A stretch of DNA of 64,000 nucleotides from JAJAZB01 sp964244295 (GTDB lineage Bacteria > Bacteroidota > Bacteroidia > Cytophagales > Spirosomataceae), in NCBI GenBank assembly GCA_964244295.1, contig CAXTIG010000016.1:1-64000 (forward strand), in the 5' to 3' direction. Shown here in pieces: positions 8,105 through 16,356 of the stretch. The notes below the pieces were generated by a model that made no database searches, was not told where the DNA came from, and saw nothing but the letters and a program-made list of their open reading frames with translations. Both the position numbers and the translations under genes were made by a program. Each line of letters opens with the position of its first letter. Positions within the stretch are counted from its first letter, which is position 1.

Positions 8105-11100
8105 TCACTTTCCCCCGCTCACCCGGCTCGTTTTCGCTTCGTCCAACTGCTTCAGCAGTTCCTTCACGGCCACTTCGAGCTGAGAATTTTTGTCGGTGTA
8201 GCTCTCACCGATGGGCCGGGTCACGGCCACGTCCACGGGGCGGGGAACGAGTTCCATGTCGGCCCCGGTGTTGTCGGTGATTTTGATGAAGGGCACCCGC
8301 AGCACCGAGCCGTCGAGGAGTTGCGCCGCCGAGGTGTAGATGATCCACCCGGCGGTGGGTTCGCCCACGACTTTGCCGAGTTTGAGCGTACGGTAGCCTT
8401 CGGCGAAATCCTCCGCGTCGGAAAGTGAGTGCTGGTTGGTGACCAGAATCGTCGGCGCTTCGAGGGCACGCTGGCCCAACTGCGAACGGGCCGGGGCGGC
8501 GGGCATTCCACGCGGGGTCATGGTCAGGTAGCCTTTGCGGCTGAGGGCGTCGAGGGCGTAGGCGTTTACGAAGCCGCCGTTGTTGTTGCGCACGTCCACC
8601 ACCACGCCTTCGCGGGCGTGGTTTTCGGCGTCGAGGTCGAGGTAAAACTGCGCCAGCGATTCCGCCGACATGTCAATCATGTGCACGTAGCCCAGCCGTC
8701 CGCCGCTCTGTTTCGCCACGTACTCGCGCTGTTCCTGCACCCATTGTTTGTACAAAAGTCCCTTCTCCGTGTTCAGGTTGACGGGCCGTAAATCCACCTC
8801 GCGGGCTTTCTCGCCCGAAGCGGACGAACTCAGCCTCAGCGTCACTCGCCGGGCGATGGTGTTTTCCAGTAAATCATCGAGGTTGGTTCTTGGCCCCACC
8901 AGCGTATCGTCCACGGCCAGCAGGTAATCGCCGACCCCGATGCCACCCGCCACCGCTGCCGGACTGAGGGCGATGACTTCGGCCACGCGGAGTTTGCCAC
9001 TGCGCTCGTACTCGGTGGGGTCGAAGCGCAGGCCGAGCCGCCCGGTGCTGGATTGGGCGGCCCCCGGCGGGGCCGAAATGCCGGAGTGTGAGGCGTTCAA
9101 CTCACCCACCATCAAACTCAGCAGCCGCCGGAGTTCGCCGGGCGTACGCGAGGCGGCGGCCAGCGGCGCGTAGCGTTCTCGCACTTCGGGCCAGTTGGCC
9201 CCGTGGAAGGTGCTGTCGTAGAACGTTTTGTTCTGAATTTCCCAGGCTTGCCGGAACACCAGGTTTTTCTCCTGGGCAAAATCCGCGTCCAGTTCCGCCG
9301 TGACGCTCAGGGGCTTGGGTGTGCGGGCCTCCACGGCCACGGTCTGAATCTTCCCGTCTTCGAGGTAAAAAACATCCTTGCCATCGGGCGAAAACTGCGC
9401 GTCGCGTTTCGAGCCGGACGTGGAGGTGAGTTGCTTGGCGACGGGCGGCTCCTTCGCCAGTTCGTCGAGGGAATACGTGTAGAGGTTTTGCTGCCGGGCC
9501 ACGGTCGAAATCAGCAGCAGCGTTTTCCCGTCGGGACTGATGACCTGCTCCTGCACGTCGAGGCCGATGGGCAACAGGCTCAGCCGTTGGGCGATGCCCT
9601 CGAACGTGATGACGACGGGCTTTTTCCTGGCCGATTTGGCGACGGCCACGGAATCGGTCGGGACGGGCGGTTTGGGTTTGCCTTTGGCCGAAACCGGGGG
9701 CGGGGTTCCGGGTGCCAGGGTTTTGGGGACTTCTTCCTGAAACAAATCCCGGAACCGGTCTTCCCGGAATTTGGGCGTGCGCGGGAGTAAATCCACGCGG
9801 GCCAGTTGCACGTCTTCGGTGCGCTGGGTGGTGTTGAAAAGCAGGTACGTGCCGTCGGGACTCCAGTTCAGGTTGCCGCCGAAGGTGTTTCCCAAAAAAC
9901 TAACGGGTTTTCCCCCGCCGCCCGTGACCGGCACCACCGACACGTTGCGGAAAGTTTTGGCCCCGTAGACTGCGTACGCCAGCCAGCGCCCATCCGGCGA
10001 CCAGACCACTTCGCCGCTCTGGGAAGTGGGAAAACGCAGGTAGCCGGTCGCCAAAAGGCGGTCTTTCCGCGTCGCCACGTCGAGCACCCGCAGTTCGCGG
10101 CCCTGGCGCTGGAAGGCCAGTTGGGTGCCGTCGGGCGAAAATTTGGGCGTGTCGTCGTCGGCAGCGCCGTTGGTCAGGCGGGTTTCGGTTCGGGTCACGA
10201 AATCGTAACTGAACAGGTGATTCACCCCGTCGCGATCGGAGGCGTACACCAGCCGGCGGCTATCGGGCGACCAGGCCAACTGCGATTCCACGCCCGCGCT
10301 GTGGCTGATGCGGGCGGCGTCGCCCCCGTCTTTGGCCGGGGCCGCGAACACCTCACCGTGAACCACGAACGCCACTTTTTTACCATCCGGCGAAAGGGCC
10401 ATTTCCCGAAACTGGTTCGTCAGCCGCAGGTGTTCCACGGCGGCCCCCGCCGCCGCACCCCGGAGTTTAACCGGCACGAGGCTGGCCTGTTTGCTGGCGA
10501 CGTCGTATTTCCAAATCCCAAAATCCCGCTCGAACACCAGCGTCCGCCCGTCGTAACCCAGAAAGGGCCAGAGCACGCGGCCTTCGGTAAAATTGGTCAG
10601 GGGCGAGGCGGGGCCGTTGAGCGGGCGCACCCACAGATTTTGCGGGCCACTGCGGTCGGAGACGTAGAAAATCGTTTGTCCGTCGGCGCTCCACATCGGC
10701 CAGAGGTCTTTGGCCCCCGGTTCGGTGAGGCGTTCGTAGCGGGGTTGGGCGGCATCGCCCCGGCGCAGCCAGAGTTCGGCCTCGTCGAGGTGACTCCGGC
10801 CCTTGCGCCACCACTGCGCGGCGGCATTGCCCCGCGCCGAAAACGCGAGCGTGGTTCCATCGGGCGAGGGGGCGGCGAAAAACTCGTTGGCGTAGCGGTC
10901 GGCGCTGACGGGCATGGGCGTACCGCCGTCGGTCGAGACCCGAAACACGTCGTTCATGCCCGCGATGTCGCGGCTGAGGCTGTGGAAATAAACGCTTTTT
11001 CCGTCGCGCGCCCAGGCGCTGAGTTGGTCGTTGCCGTCGTCGAAGGTGAGGCGGTCGAGGTTCCCGCTGTCGAAGTGGAAAACGTACACGTCGCCGTTGC

Positions 11101-11359
11101 CGGTGCGGGTGGAAACGAAGGCCAGCCGCCGCCCGTCGGGCGAGTACAGCGGGCGCGACTCGGTGGCCTCGTGCGAAACCAGCAGCCGGGCCTCGCCCCC
11201 GCCGAGGGGCACCGTCCAGATGTCGCCACCCGACACGAAGGCAATTTCCTGCCCGTCGGGCGAGAGGCTGGGTTCGGAAAGGGCGGGCGTTTGGGCCGGG
11301 GCGGTTTGAGCCAGGCTGAGGAAGAGCACCAGACCGGGCAGGGAGAAGAAATGCTTCAT
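8105..11359 (-). CDS. Tricorn-like S41 peptidase, secreted
   Basis: A large Tricorn-protease homologue. The start is set at the ATG giving MKHFFSLPGLVLFLSLAQ, a good signal peptide ending near APAQT; the longer reading adds seven residues ahead of it. Order of domains: repeated TolB/WD40-like beta-propeller blades (many SPDGxxxAF or WSPDGRWLAY motifs, about residues 25-650), a PDZ-like domain (IGVGDYLLAVDDTLVGPRTN), and a C-terminal S41 peptidase domain with VVDVRNNNGG and the serine region NQHSLSDAEDFAEG. It probably acts in the periplasm or outside the cell on peptides. The length of about 1,084 aa is normal for the family. Confidence 0.92.
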   Translation of the reverse strand: MKHFFSLPGLVLFLSLAQTAPAQTPALSEPSLSPDGQEIAFVSGGDIWTVPLGGGEARLLVSHEATESRPLYSPDGRRLAFVSTRTGNGDVYVFHFDSGNLDRLTFDDGNDQLSAWARDGKSVYFHSLSRDIAGMNDVFRVSTDGGTPMPVSADRYANEFFAAPSPDGTTLAFSARGNAAAQWWRKGRSHLDEAELWLRRGDAAQPRYERLTEPGAKDLWPMWSADGQTIFYVSDRSGPQNLWVRPLNGPASPLTNFTEGRVLWPFLGYDGRTLVFERDFGIWKYDVASKQASLVPVKLRGAAAGAAVEHLRLTNQFREMALSPDGKKVAFVVHGEVFAAPAKDGGDAARISHSAGVESQLAWSPDSRRLVYASDRDGVNHLFSYDFVTRTETRLTNGAADDDTPKFSPDGTQLAFQRQGRELRVLDVATRKDRLLATGYLRFPTSQSGEVVWSPDGRWLAYAVYGAKTFRNVSVVPVTGGGGKPVSFLGNTFGGNLNWSPDGTYLLFNTTQRTEDVQLARVDLLPRTPKFREDRFRDLFQEEVPKTLAPGTPPPVSAKGKPKPPVPTDSVAVAKSARKKPVVITFEGIAQRLSLLPIGLDVQEQVISPDGKTLLLISTVARQQNLYTYSLDELAKEPPVAKQLTSTSGSKRDAQFSPDGKDVFYLEDGKIQTVAVEARTPKPLSVTAELDADFAQEKNLVFRQAWEIQNKTFYDSTFHGANWPEVRERYAPLAAASRTPGELRRLLSLMVGELNASHSGISAPPGAAQSSTGRLGLRFDPTEYERSGKLRVAEVIALSPAAVAGGIGVGDYLLAVDDTLVGPRTNLDDLLENTIARRVTLRLSSSASGEKAREVDLRPVNLNTEKGLLYKQWVQEQREYVAKQSGGRLGYVHMIDMSAESLAQFYLDLDAENHAREGVVVDVRNNNGGFVNAYALDALSRKGYLTMTPRGMPAAPARSQLGQRALEAPTILVTNQHSLSDAEDFAEGYRTLKLGKVVGEPTAGWIIYTSAAQLLDGSVLRVPFIKITDNTGADMELVPRPVDVAVTRPIGESYTDKNSQLEVAVKELLKQLDEAKTSRVSGGK

Positions 11360-11513
11360 TTTTGGGAAAAACAGCGTCATTTTTTTGGAAAAATACGGAT
11401 TGTTTTCGGGGCGTGAAAGTCGCTCGCTCTACGCAATGACGCGCTGGGGCGGCGGAGCCTGCTTCGGCGTACCGTCCGATGTTGGAGTCTGGAGTAAGTA
11501 TTTCCCTCCAGAA

Positions 11514-11648
11514 ACCCCGCCCTTTAGGGTGGGGCCGAGCCAAAAACAACCGCCCTGGGCTTTAGCCCTTGTTCCCGCTCTGGTCATTCAGGGCTAAAGC
11601 CCGTTGAGAGTGAGGTCGCCCGTATCCCCACCCTAAAGGGCGGGGTTT
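11514..11648. repeat. Nested inverted repeat upstream of the Tricorn gene
   Basis: The outer arms AACCCCGCCCTTTAGGGTGG and CCACCCTAAAGGGCGGGGTT enclose a second pair, GGGCTTTAGCCCT and AGGGCTAAAGCCC. Each arm is itself partly palindromic. It separates the end of the eCIS operon (to its right) from the Tricorn gene and may end eCIS transcription. Confidence 0.85.
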
Positions 11649-11670
11649 GCGTAACAGCAGTTACCATCAC

Positions 11671-13023
11671 TTACCCCAACTTTCCCTCCTTCGCCATCTC
11701 CCGCCGAATTCCTTCCTGCACGTCGTCCAGCGTCAGCAGTGGCAGCGACGCGTCGCGGTCGGCGGCGCGGAGGCAGGCGAATTGAATCACGTTTTGAATG
11801 CCCGCCCCGGTGAGTTCGTGGCGCTGCGAAAGCTGAGGCAGGAGCACGTCGTCGGCCAGGCGGAGGGCCGGGGGCAGGATGCGTTGCCAGAGCGCGAGGC
11901 GGTCGGCGGCGCTGGGCGGGGGGAAATAAATGATGCTTTGAAAACGACGGGTGAAGGCTTCGTCGAGGTTCTGGCGGTGGTTAGAGGCCAGAATCACCAG
12001 GCCCTCGTAGCTTTCCACCCGCTGGAGCAGGTAGGCCACTTCCTGGTTGGCGTACTTGTCGTGGGCATCGCGGACGCTCGTTCGTTTGCCAAACAGCGCG
12101 TCGGCTTCGTCGAAAAAAAGAATCCAGTTCTGGTATTCGGCGCGGGCAAAGAGGGCGCTCAGGTTTTTCTCGGTTTCCCCGATGAATTTCGACACCACCA
12201 TCGACAAATCCACCCGAAACACGGGTTTGCCCGTTTGTTCCCCCAACAACGAGGCCGTCAGCGTTTTGCCCGTACCGGGCGGGCCGAAAAACAGGGCCTT
12301 GTAGCCCGGTTTCCAGCGCCGGTTCAGGCCCCAGTCCCGGAGTAACACCTCGCCGTGGCGCACCCAGGCTTCGAGTTCGCGCACCTGCGCCAGCGTCGGC
12401 GCGGGCAGCACGAGGTCATTCCAGGTGAGGGTGGTGTGGAGGCGTTCGGCGGGAAACTGCGGGCTGAATTTGGGGAAACGCTCACGCCCCGTCAGTAGTT
12501 TTTCCACCCACTCCGGGGCCAACAACAGGCGGGCGCTCAGGGCGGGTTCATCGTCGGCAACCTCGCCGAGGCGCAGCAATCCACGTTGAAACAGGGGACT
12601 TTCTTCGTCTAAAAAACGCCGGGCTTCCAGTCGCCGGGTCGGGTCGCTGCCCGCCAGCAGAAACAAGGCCGTTTCGCCGGTGGGCAACACGCCCCGGTGC
12701 TGCTTGCCGCGCACCCCGCCCAGCGCCGAAAATTCGCCGCCCTGCGGCAAGACCTCGCTCAGGAGTTGGTCGAAAAAATCGGCCTGCACGTGCGGTACCA
12801 GCGCGGTGAGCAGCACCAGTACGTCCTCCACCTCAAACCCAAACCGCCGAATGACCTCACCCAGCGCCCCCTCGCTGCCCGACCAGTCGGGGGTGGGCAC
12901 GAATTCGAGCGAAGGATGGGCCGTTTCCAACCCGAAGTGCAAGGCCAGCCGGGTGCGGAACGCTTCGGTAAGGTAGGACAGGGCGAGTGGGAGGGGAGGA
13001 AGGGCTGGAGAAGTGGGGTTCAT
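11671..13023 (-). CDS. eCIS AAA+ ATPase (Afp15-like)
   Basis: The AAA+ ATPase conserved in extracellular contractile injection systems (Afp15/PVC15 position), thought to help assembly or cargo loading. With the start at MNPTSPALPP, a Walker A motif GPPGTGKT lies at about residues 247-254, Walker B ILFFDEAD at about 301-308, and downstream come sensor-1-like ILASNHRQNLDEA and the arginine-finger-like AFTRRF. The N-terminal 200 residues are typical of the eCIS subgroup and unlike FtsH or CDC48. It is the last gene of the minus-strand operon, after the cargo candidates. The longer reading (start at 13068) adds 15 residues without better support. Confidence 0.92.
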   Translation of the reverse strand: MNPTSPALPPLPLALSYLTEAFRTRLALHFGLETAHPSLEFVPTPDWSGSEGALGEVIRRFGFEVEDVLVLLTALVPHVQADFFDQLLSEVLPQGGEFSALGGVRGKQHRGVLPTGETALFLLAGSDPTRRLEARRFLDEESPLFQRGLLRLGEVADDEPALSARLLLAPEWVEKLLTGRERFPKFSPQFPAERLHTTLTWNDLVLPAPTLAQVRELEAWVRHGEVLLRDWGLNRRWKPGYKALFFGPPGTGKTLTASLLGEQTGKPVFRVDLSMVVSKFIGETEKNLSALFARAEYQNWILFFDEADALFGKRTSVRDAHDKYANQEVAYLLQRVESYEGLVILASNHRQNLDEAFTRRFQSIIYFPPPSAADRLALWQRILPPALRLADDVLLPQLSQRHELTGAGIQNVIQFACLRAADRDASLPLLTLDDVQEGIRREMAKEGKLG

Positions 13024-13080
13024 TGTAGAAAATGTCGTGAACGCTAGCAGCAGTAGGTCTGCCAACAAATTGATGAGGAG

Positions 13081-13178
13081 GGAGAGGTGTCACGCTGAGC
13101 GGAGTCGAAGCGCGGTGCGGCTGGTCAGCGTTTACCCACCGCACCGCGCTTCGACTCCGCTCAGCGTGACACCTCTCC
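13081..13178. repeat. REP-like inverted repeat inside the eCIS operon
   Basis: Arms of about 40 bp (GGAGAGGTGTCACGCTGAGC and its complement at the far end) are perfect. The core AGCGGAGTCGAAG is shared with the copies at 1850 and 14041. It separates the ATPase gene from the cargo gene before it. Confidence 0.9.
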
Positions 13179-13197
13179 TTCACCCGAAAACCGGTTC

Positions 13198-13977
13198 TCA
13201 CACCAGCACCACCCGCTCCGTAGGCAGCCCCCGCAGCGCCACGAACGCCGCCCGAACCGCTTCGTAGTGCCGCAGTTCCGGGTTTTCGGCGGGGTTGTTC
13301 ATGATGCCGCCGCCCGCGTCGCGGTAGCCGCGCCGGGTGCCGCCCGCCGTGTAATCGGTGCCGTTGGTGGTGAAATATTCCTCGGCGTTGCCCAGCATGT
13401 GGCCGAACTCGTGGGTGATGTCGGTCGTATCGGCGCTGCCCCAGTCGGTCATGGAGGTGGTGCCGCTCAGCCCGTAGCGCCCGCCGCGCGTGGCCCCCGC
13501 CGCCTGCGGGGCGATGGTGTAGTGCGCGCTGGCGGCCTCGCTGACCCACTGCAAATCCACCGCGATGGGGTACGTCTGACGCACCACGCCCCGGTCGTCC
13601 GATTCGCGCAGGCCGAACCGGCGGCTCCAGCGGCTTTCGATGGCGCTTTCCCAGGCCGTTCGCACGGCTTCGGTGGCCGTGCTGTACAGCCGCATCACCA
13701 CCGTGACCACGTTGGTGTTGAGGTCGAAACTCAGTTGAAAACGACTTTGCCAGCCAAACGTCCCGTTCCAGCGGGCGTAACCGGCGGGGGCGTTCGAGAT
13801 GGTTTCGCTGGCGCGTTGGTCCACCTCGCTGGTCATCGGCGGGCCGTAGGGGCGGCCCGTTCTGGCCCAGCCCACGTCGCGCTGCACCGTGCCCGTCGGC
13901 ACCCGGAGGGCGGGGCGGAAAAATGGCGTTGCGACCGGAGTGGCGCGGGCGGAAGGCGCGAGGTGGGGTTGGAACAT
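13198..13977 (-). CDS. Putative eCIS cargo: HExxH metallopeptidase without DUF4157
   Basis: A 259-aa protein with no secretion signal. Residues 18-26 read PFFRPALRV, like the leader PFFQPKLTV of the two neighbouring DUF4157 proteins, followed directly by VQRD, which in those proteins occurs just after the DUF4157 domain. The rest looks like a zinc peptidase: HEFGHMLGNAEEY at residues 189-201 (HExxHxxG with a possible third ligand) and a Met-turn-like GGGIMNN at 222-228. It resembles the middle domain of the 606-aa neighbour, including the W/F spacing and EEY versus DEY. Position in the operon and the leader suggest a loaded toxin; the target is unknown. Peptidase activity is inferred from the motif only. 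Confidence 0.7.
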   Translation of the reverse strand: MFQPHLAPSARATPVATPFFRPALRVPTGTVQRDVGWARTGRPYGPPMTSEVDQRASETISNAPAGYARWNGTFGWQSRFQLSFDLNTNVVTVVMRLYSTATEAVRTAWESAIESRWSRRFGLRESDDRGVVRQTYPIAVDLQWVSEAASAHYTIAPQAAGATRGGRYGLSGTTSMTDWGSADTTDITHEFGHMLGNAEEYFTTNGTDYTAGGTRRGYRDAGGGIMNNPAENPELRHYEAVRAAFVALRGLPTERVVLV

Positions 13978-14040
13978 GGGTTTTTGGGAAAATTGACGAA
14001 ATCCGGTGATTTCAAAAGACGCGGTTCAAGAATTGAAAAA

Positions 14041-14201
14041 GAAGCTGTTTAGGATTTCTGTTTTTTGATTGTGGGGGTCACCCTGAGCGGAGTCGAAGGG
14101 TGGTGCGGCAGGTCAGCGCTGGCCCACCGCACCACCCTTCGACTCCGCTCAGGATGACCCCGCACGGTTTCTGCCGAATTTTTTGAAACCTTAAACAGCT
14201 T
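14041..14201. repeat. Composite REP-like inverted repeat
   Basis: The inner hairpin 14071-14165 is of the GAGCGGAGTCGAAGG family. It is enclosed by an outer pair, GAAGCTGTTTAGGATTTC and GAAACCTTAAACAGCTTC, so the whole element is about 160 bp. It lies between two cargo genes. Confidence 0.85.
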
Positions 14202-14207
14202 CAAAAT

Positions 14208-16028
14208 TTAAAAACTAAGCCCAAACTGCGCGCTGTACCGGGAGTACGGCAGGGGCGAAGCCCCGCCCACGTCCATCACCCCCCGGGCCGCTTCGACGCC
14301 GATCCGGAACTGGTCGCTGAGGCGCAAATCCAGCCCGCCGCCCCCTTCGAGGTAGGGCGTCGTCGTGACGGAAGGCCGGGAAAAATCGAAGCGCGCGCCC
14401 CCTTCGCCGAAGGCCCGGAATCCCAACCCGGCGGTGCCGAGCGGACCAAGCCGCCCCAACGTGACCCGCCCCTGCAACCCCGCCCGGAACCCGGCCATAA
14501 AATCCTGACTAGTTGCCAGATACGTGAAATTCGGCCCCAGCATCAGCGACAAGCGCCGCATGGGCAGGAGCGGAATGCCAAGTTGCATCCCCAGCGAGAA
14601 GGCTGGCTCGCCGGAACCCCCGTCGGGCGACAGGAATCCTTCGTTGAGAAAAAAATTAAACTCTACCGCCGCTGACCGGGTGCGCCGCAGCCGGGGTTGG
14701 CAGGTCGGGTACATCGAGCGCATGAAGGCTTCGGCGAAGGCAAAGTGTCGTTCGTGAAATTCGAGCAGCCGCGAGGGCGCGTCCTGGGCCATGCGCGAGT
14801 GTTGACCGAGGCGCTCGCGTTCGGTGGGGCGGGTGCCCTGGTCTTCGTGGTATTCGTCGCCAATCCCCAGCGCGAAGTGCCCGCCTTCGTGGATGAGCGT
14901 GCTGGTGCTTTCGCCGCCGCTGCCCCCGCAAACGCCCACGGTGCTGCCGTCGCCGCTCACGTAGGAGCGCCCCGAATTGCCCGTGACGATGACCGTCCGG
15001 TCGGCGGTGCCGCTGGTCACCTCCGTAAATTCCACCCGAACCGGCACTTCGCGGCAGGCCCCACAGCCCGTGCCGTCGAGTACCACGCTGTACCAGCCGT
15101 TGAGGGCGGCGGGCAGGTCGGTGAGGAATTGCCGTTTGGTGCGGTCAAACACCGCCTGCGACACGGGCGTGATGGGGTCGTTCGCCGCGCCGGAAATGTT
15201 GCCGCAGGAGGTGGGATTGGCGGCGGTCTGGTTGACGAACCGGATCGTCAGCGGCACGATCAACTGGCAGGCGCTTTCGTTGAACCGCACGTTGACGCGG
15301 CTCGAATGGATGGGGTTGCGGTGGGCCTGGCGGTCGGCTTCGGTCCGGTACTCGGTCCGGTCCACGTAACCGGCATACTGCGCCCCGGCGGGGCCGGTGC
15401 TGAAGGTGGTGCTGGCACCGGGCGTTTCCTCGTACACGCTGTCGCGTTGCACGATTTCGCCGCCGCTGCCCTGCTGCACCACGTGGGTGAGTTCGTGCGC
15501 CAGCAGGTGCCGCCCCGATTCGGTGTTCGGTGAAAATTCGCCCGCGCCGAACACCACGTTCCTCCCGCTGGTGTAAGCCCGCGCCCCGATGCTGGCGGCG
15601 GCGTGCGCCGCTGCGCCGTCGGTATGCACGCGCACGCCGCTGAAATCCTGCCCGATTCGGGCCTCCATAAGCTGCCGGGCCTCGCCGTCGAGGGCCTGGC
15701 CGGGTTGGGTGAGTACGGTTTCCACGGCGCTGGGGGCGGTTTCCAGGCCGTGGCCGCCTTTGCGTTGGATGGCCTTTTCTTCTTCCTCGCAGTGGGCGCA
15801 TTTTCGTTGAATCACCGGGGGTTTTACCGAAAAAAACGGAGTCGCTCCCAGCGGCATCCGCATGACGGAATCGGCCACGCGGTCGGCTTCCTGCTCGTAG
15901 GCGTCGCCGGGCGGATTGACCGTCAGTTTGGCCTGAAAAAACGGCACCCGGCCTCCGCCGAAAAACGCGCCGTTCGTCGAAGTGGGCTTAGCCGTTTGAT
16001 TTTCTGTTTTTGTGCTTGGCGTGTGCAT
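14208..16028 (-). CDS. DUF4157 eCIS cargo with second metallopeptidase domain and barrel-like tail
   Basis: DUF4157 proteins are known eCIS-associated cargo. Domains: leader PFFQAKLTV (29-37); GDAYEQEADRVADSVMRM (41-58); CxxC-type QRKCAHCEEEEK (74-85); the DUF4157 body with VRVHTD and HELTHVVQQ (178-186); a second peptidase-like domain with HEGGHFALGIGDEY at 380-393, the HExGHxxxG..DEY style of M64-like enzymes; and from about 455 to the end a run of alternating polar/apolar, glycine-rich strands ending in Phe (AQFGLSF), like an outer-membrane barrel. There is no signal peptide, fitting loading from the cytoplasm. The barrel reading is inference; the first two parts are firm. The middle domain resembles the downstream 259-aa protein. 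Confidence 0.85.
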   Translation of the reverse strand: MHTPSTKTENQTAKPTSTNGAFFGGGRVPFFQAKLTVNPPGDAYEQEADRVADSVMRMPLGATPFFSVKPPVIQRKCAHCEEEEKAIQRKGGHGLETAPSAVETVLTQPGQALDGEARQLMEARIGQDFSGVRVHTDGAAAHAAASIGARAYTSGRNVVFGAGEFSPNTESGRHLLAHELTHVVQQGSGGEIVQRDSVYEETPGASTTFSTGPAGAQYAGYVDRTEYRTEADRQAHRNPIHSSRVNVRFNESACQLIVPLTIRFVNQTAANPTSCGNISGAANDPITPVSQAVFDRTKRQFLTDLPAALNGWYSVVLDGTGCGACREVPVRVEFTEVTSGTADRTVIVTGNSGRSYVSGDGSTVGVCGGSGGESTSTLIHEGGHFALGIGDEYHEDQGTRPTERERLGQHSRMAQDAPSRLLEFHERHFAFAEAFMRSMYPTCQPRLRRTRSAAVEFNFFLNEGFLSPDGGSGEPAFSLGMQLGIPLLPMRRLSLMLGPNFTYLATSQDFMAGFRAGLQGRVTLGRLGPLGTAGLGFRAFGEGGARFDFSRPSVTTTPYLEGGGGLDLRLSDQFRIGVEAARGVMDVGGASPLPYSRYSAQFGLSF

Positions 16029-16153
16029 GGCAGGCGCTGAACCGGGTTGGAATTTAAGGGGTGGAAAGGGGTTGGGAACTGACCGAATTCAGTTTTTTTG
16101 AAAAACTCGACCACTTCGTTAATTCTTACTTGCCTCATGGAGGCCACCACGCG

Positions 16154-16302
16154 GATTGAAAATTGAGTAAGGTTTGATTTTCACCGCCATCCCTAGCGAG
16201 GGACACCCTTGTGGTTGGTTTAAGTGGTATCAAGAAAAATTGTTTGATTTTCACCGCATCCATCCCTAGCGAGGGACTTAAGTCCCTCGCTAGGGATGGA
16301 TG
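16154..16302. repeat. Direct repeats and a perfect 46-bp palindrome
   Basis: The gap 16029-16356 between the two DUF4157 genes has no gene. It holds two direct copies of a TTTGATTTTCACCGC.. CATCCCTAGCGAGGGAC unit. The second copy continues into a perfect palindrome at 16257-16302 centred on CTTAAG. It could form a strong hairpin and reduce expression of the two cargo genes and ATPase downstream. The remaining bases of the gap show nothing I can name. Confidence 0.85.
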
Positions 16303-16356
16303 GCAGAATGAACTGGTCATTAGCGGATTTCTCAACTCGCGTGGCGGTCGGCATTC

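Noticed and set aside
9806..11416. 536-aa plus-strand reading frame
   Set aside because: It lies opposite the Tricorn-like gene, has no recognisable motif and shows the composition expected of the antisense of a GC-rich gene.
13267..14052. 261-aa plus-strand reading frame
   Set aside because: Antisense of the 259-aa metallopeptidase gene; no domain seen.
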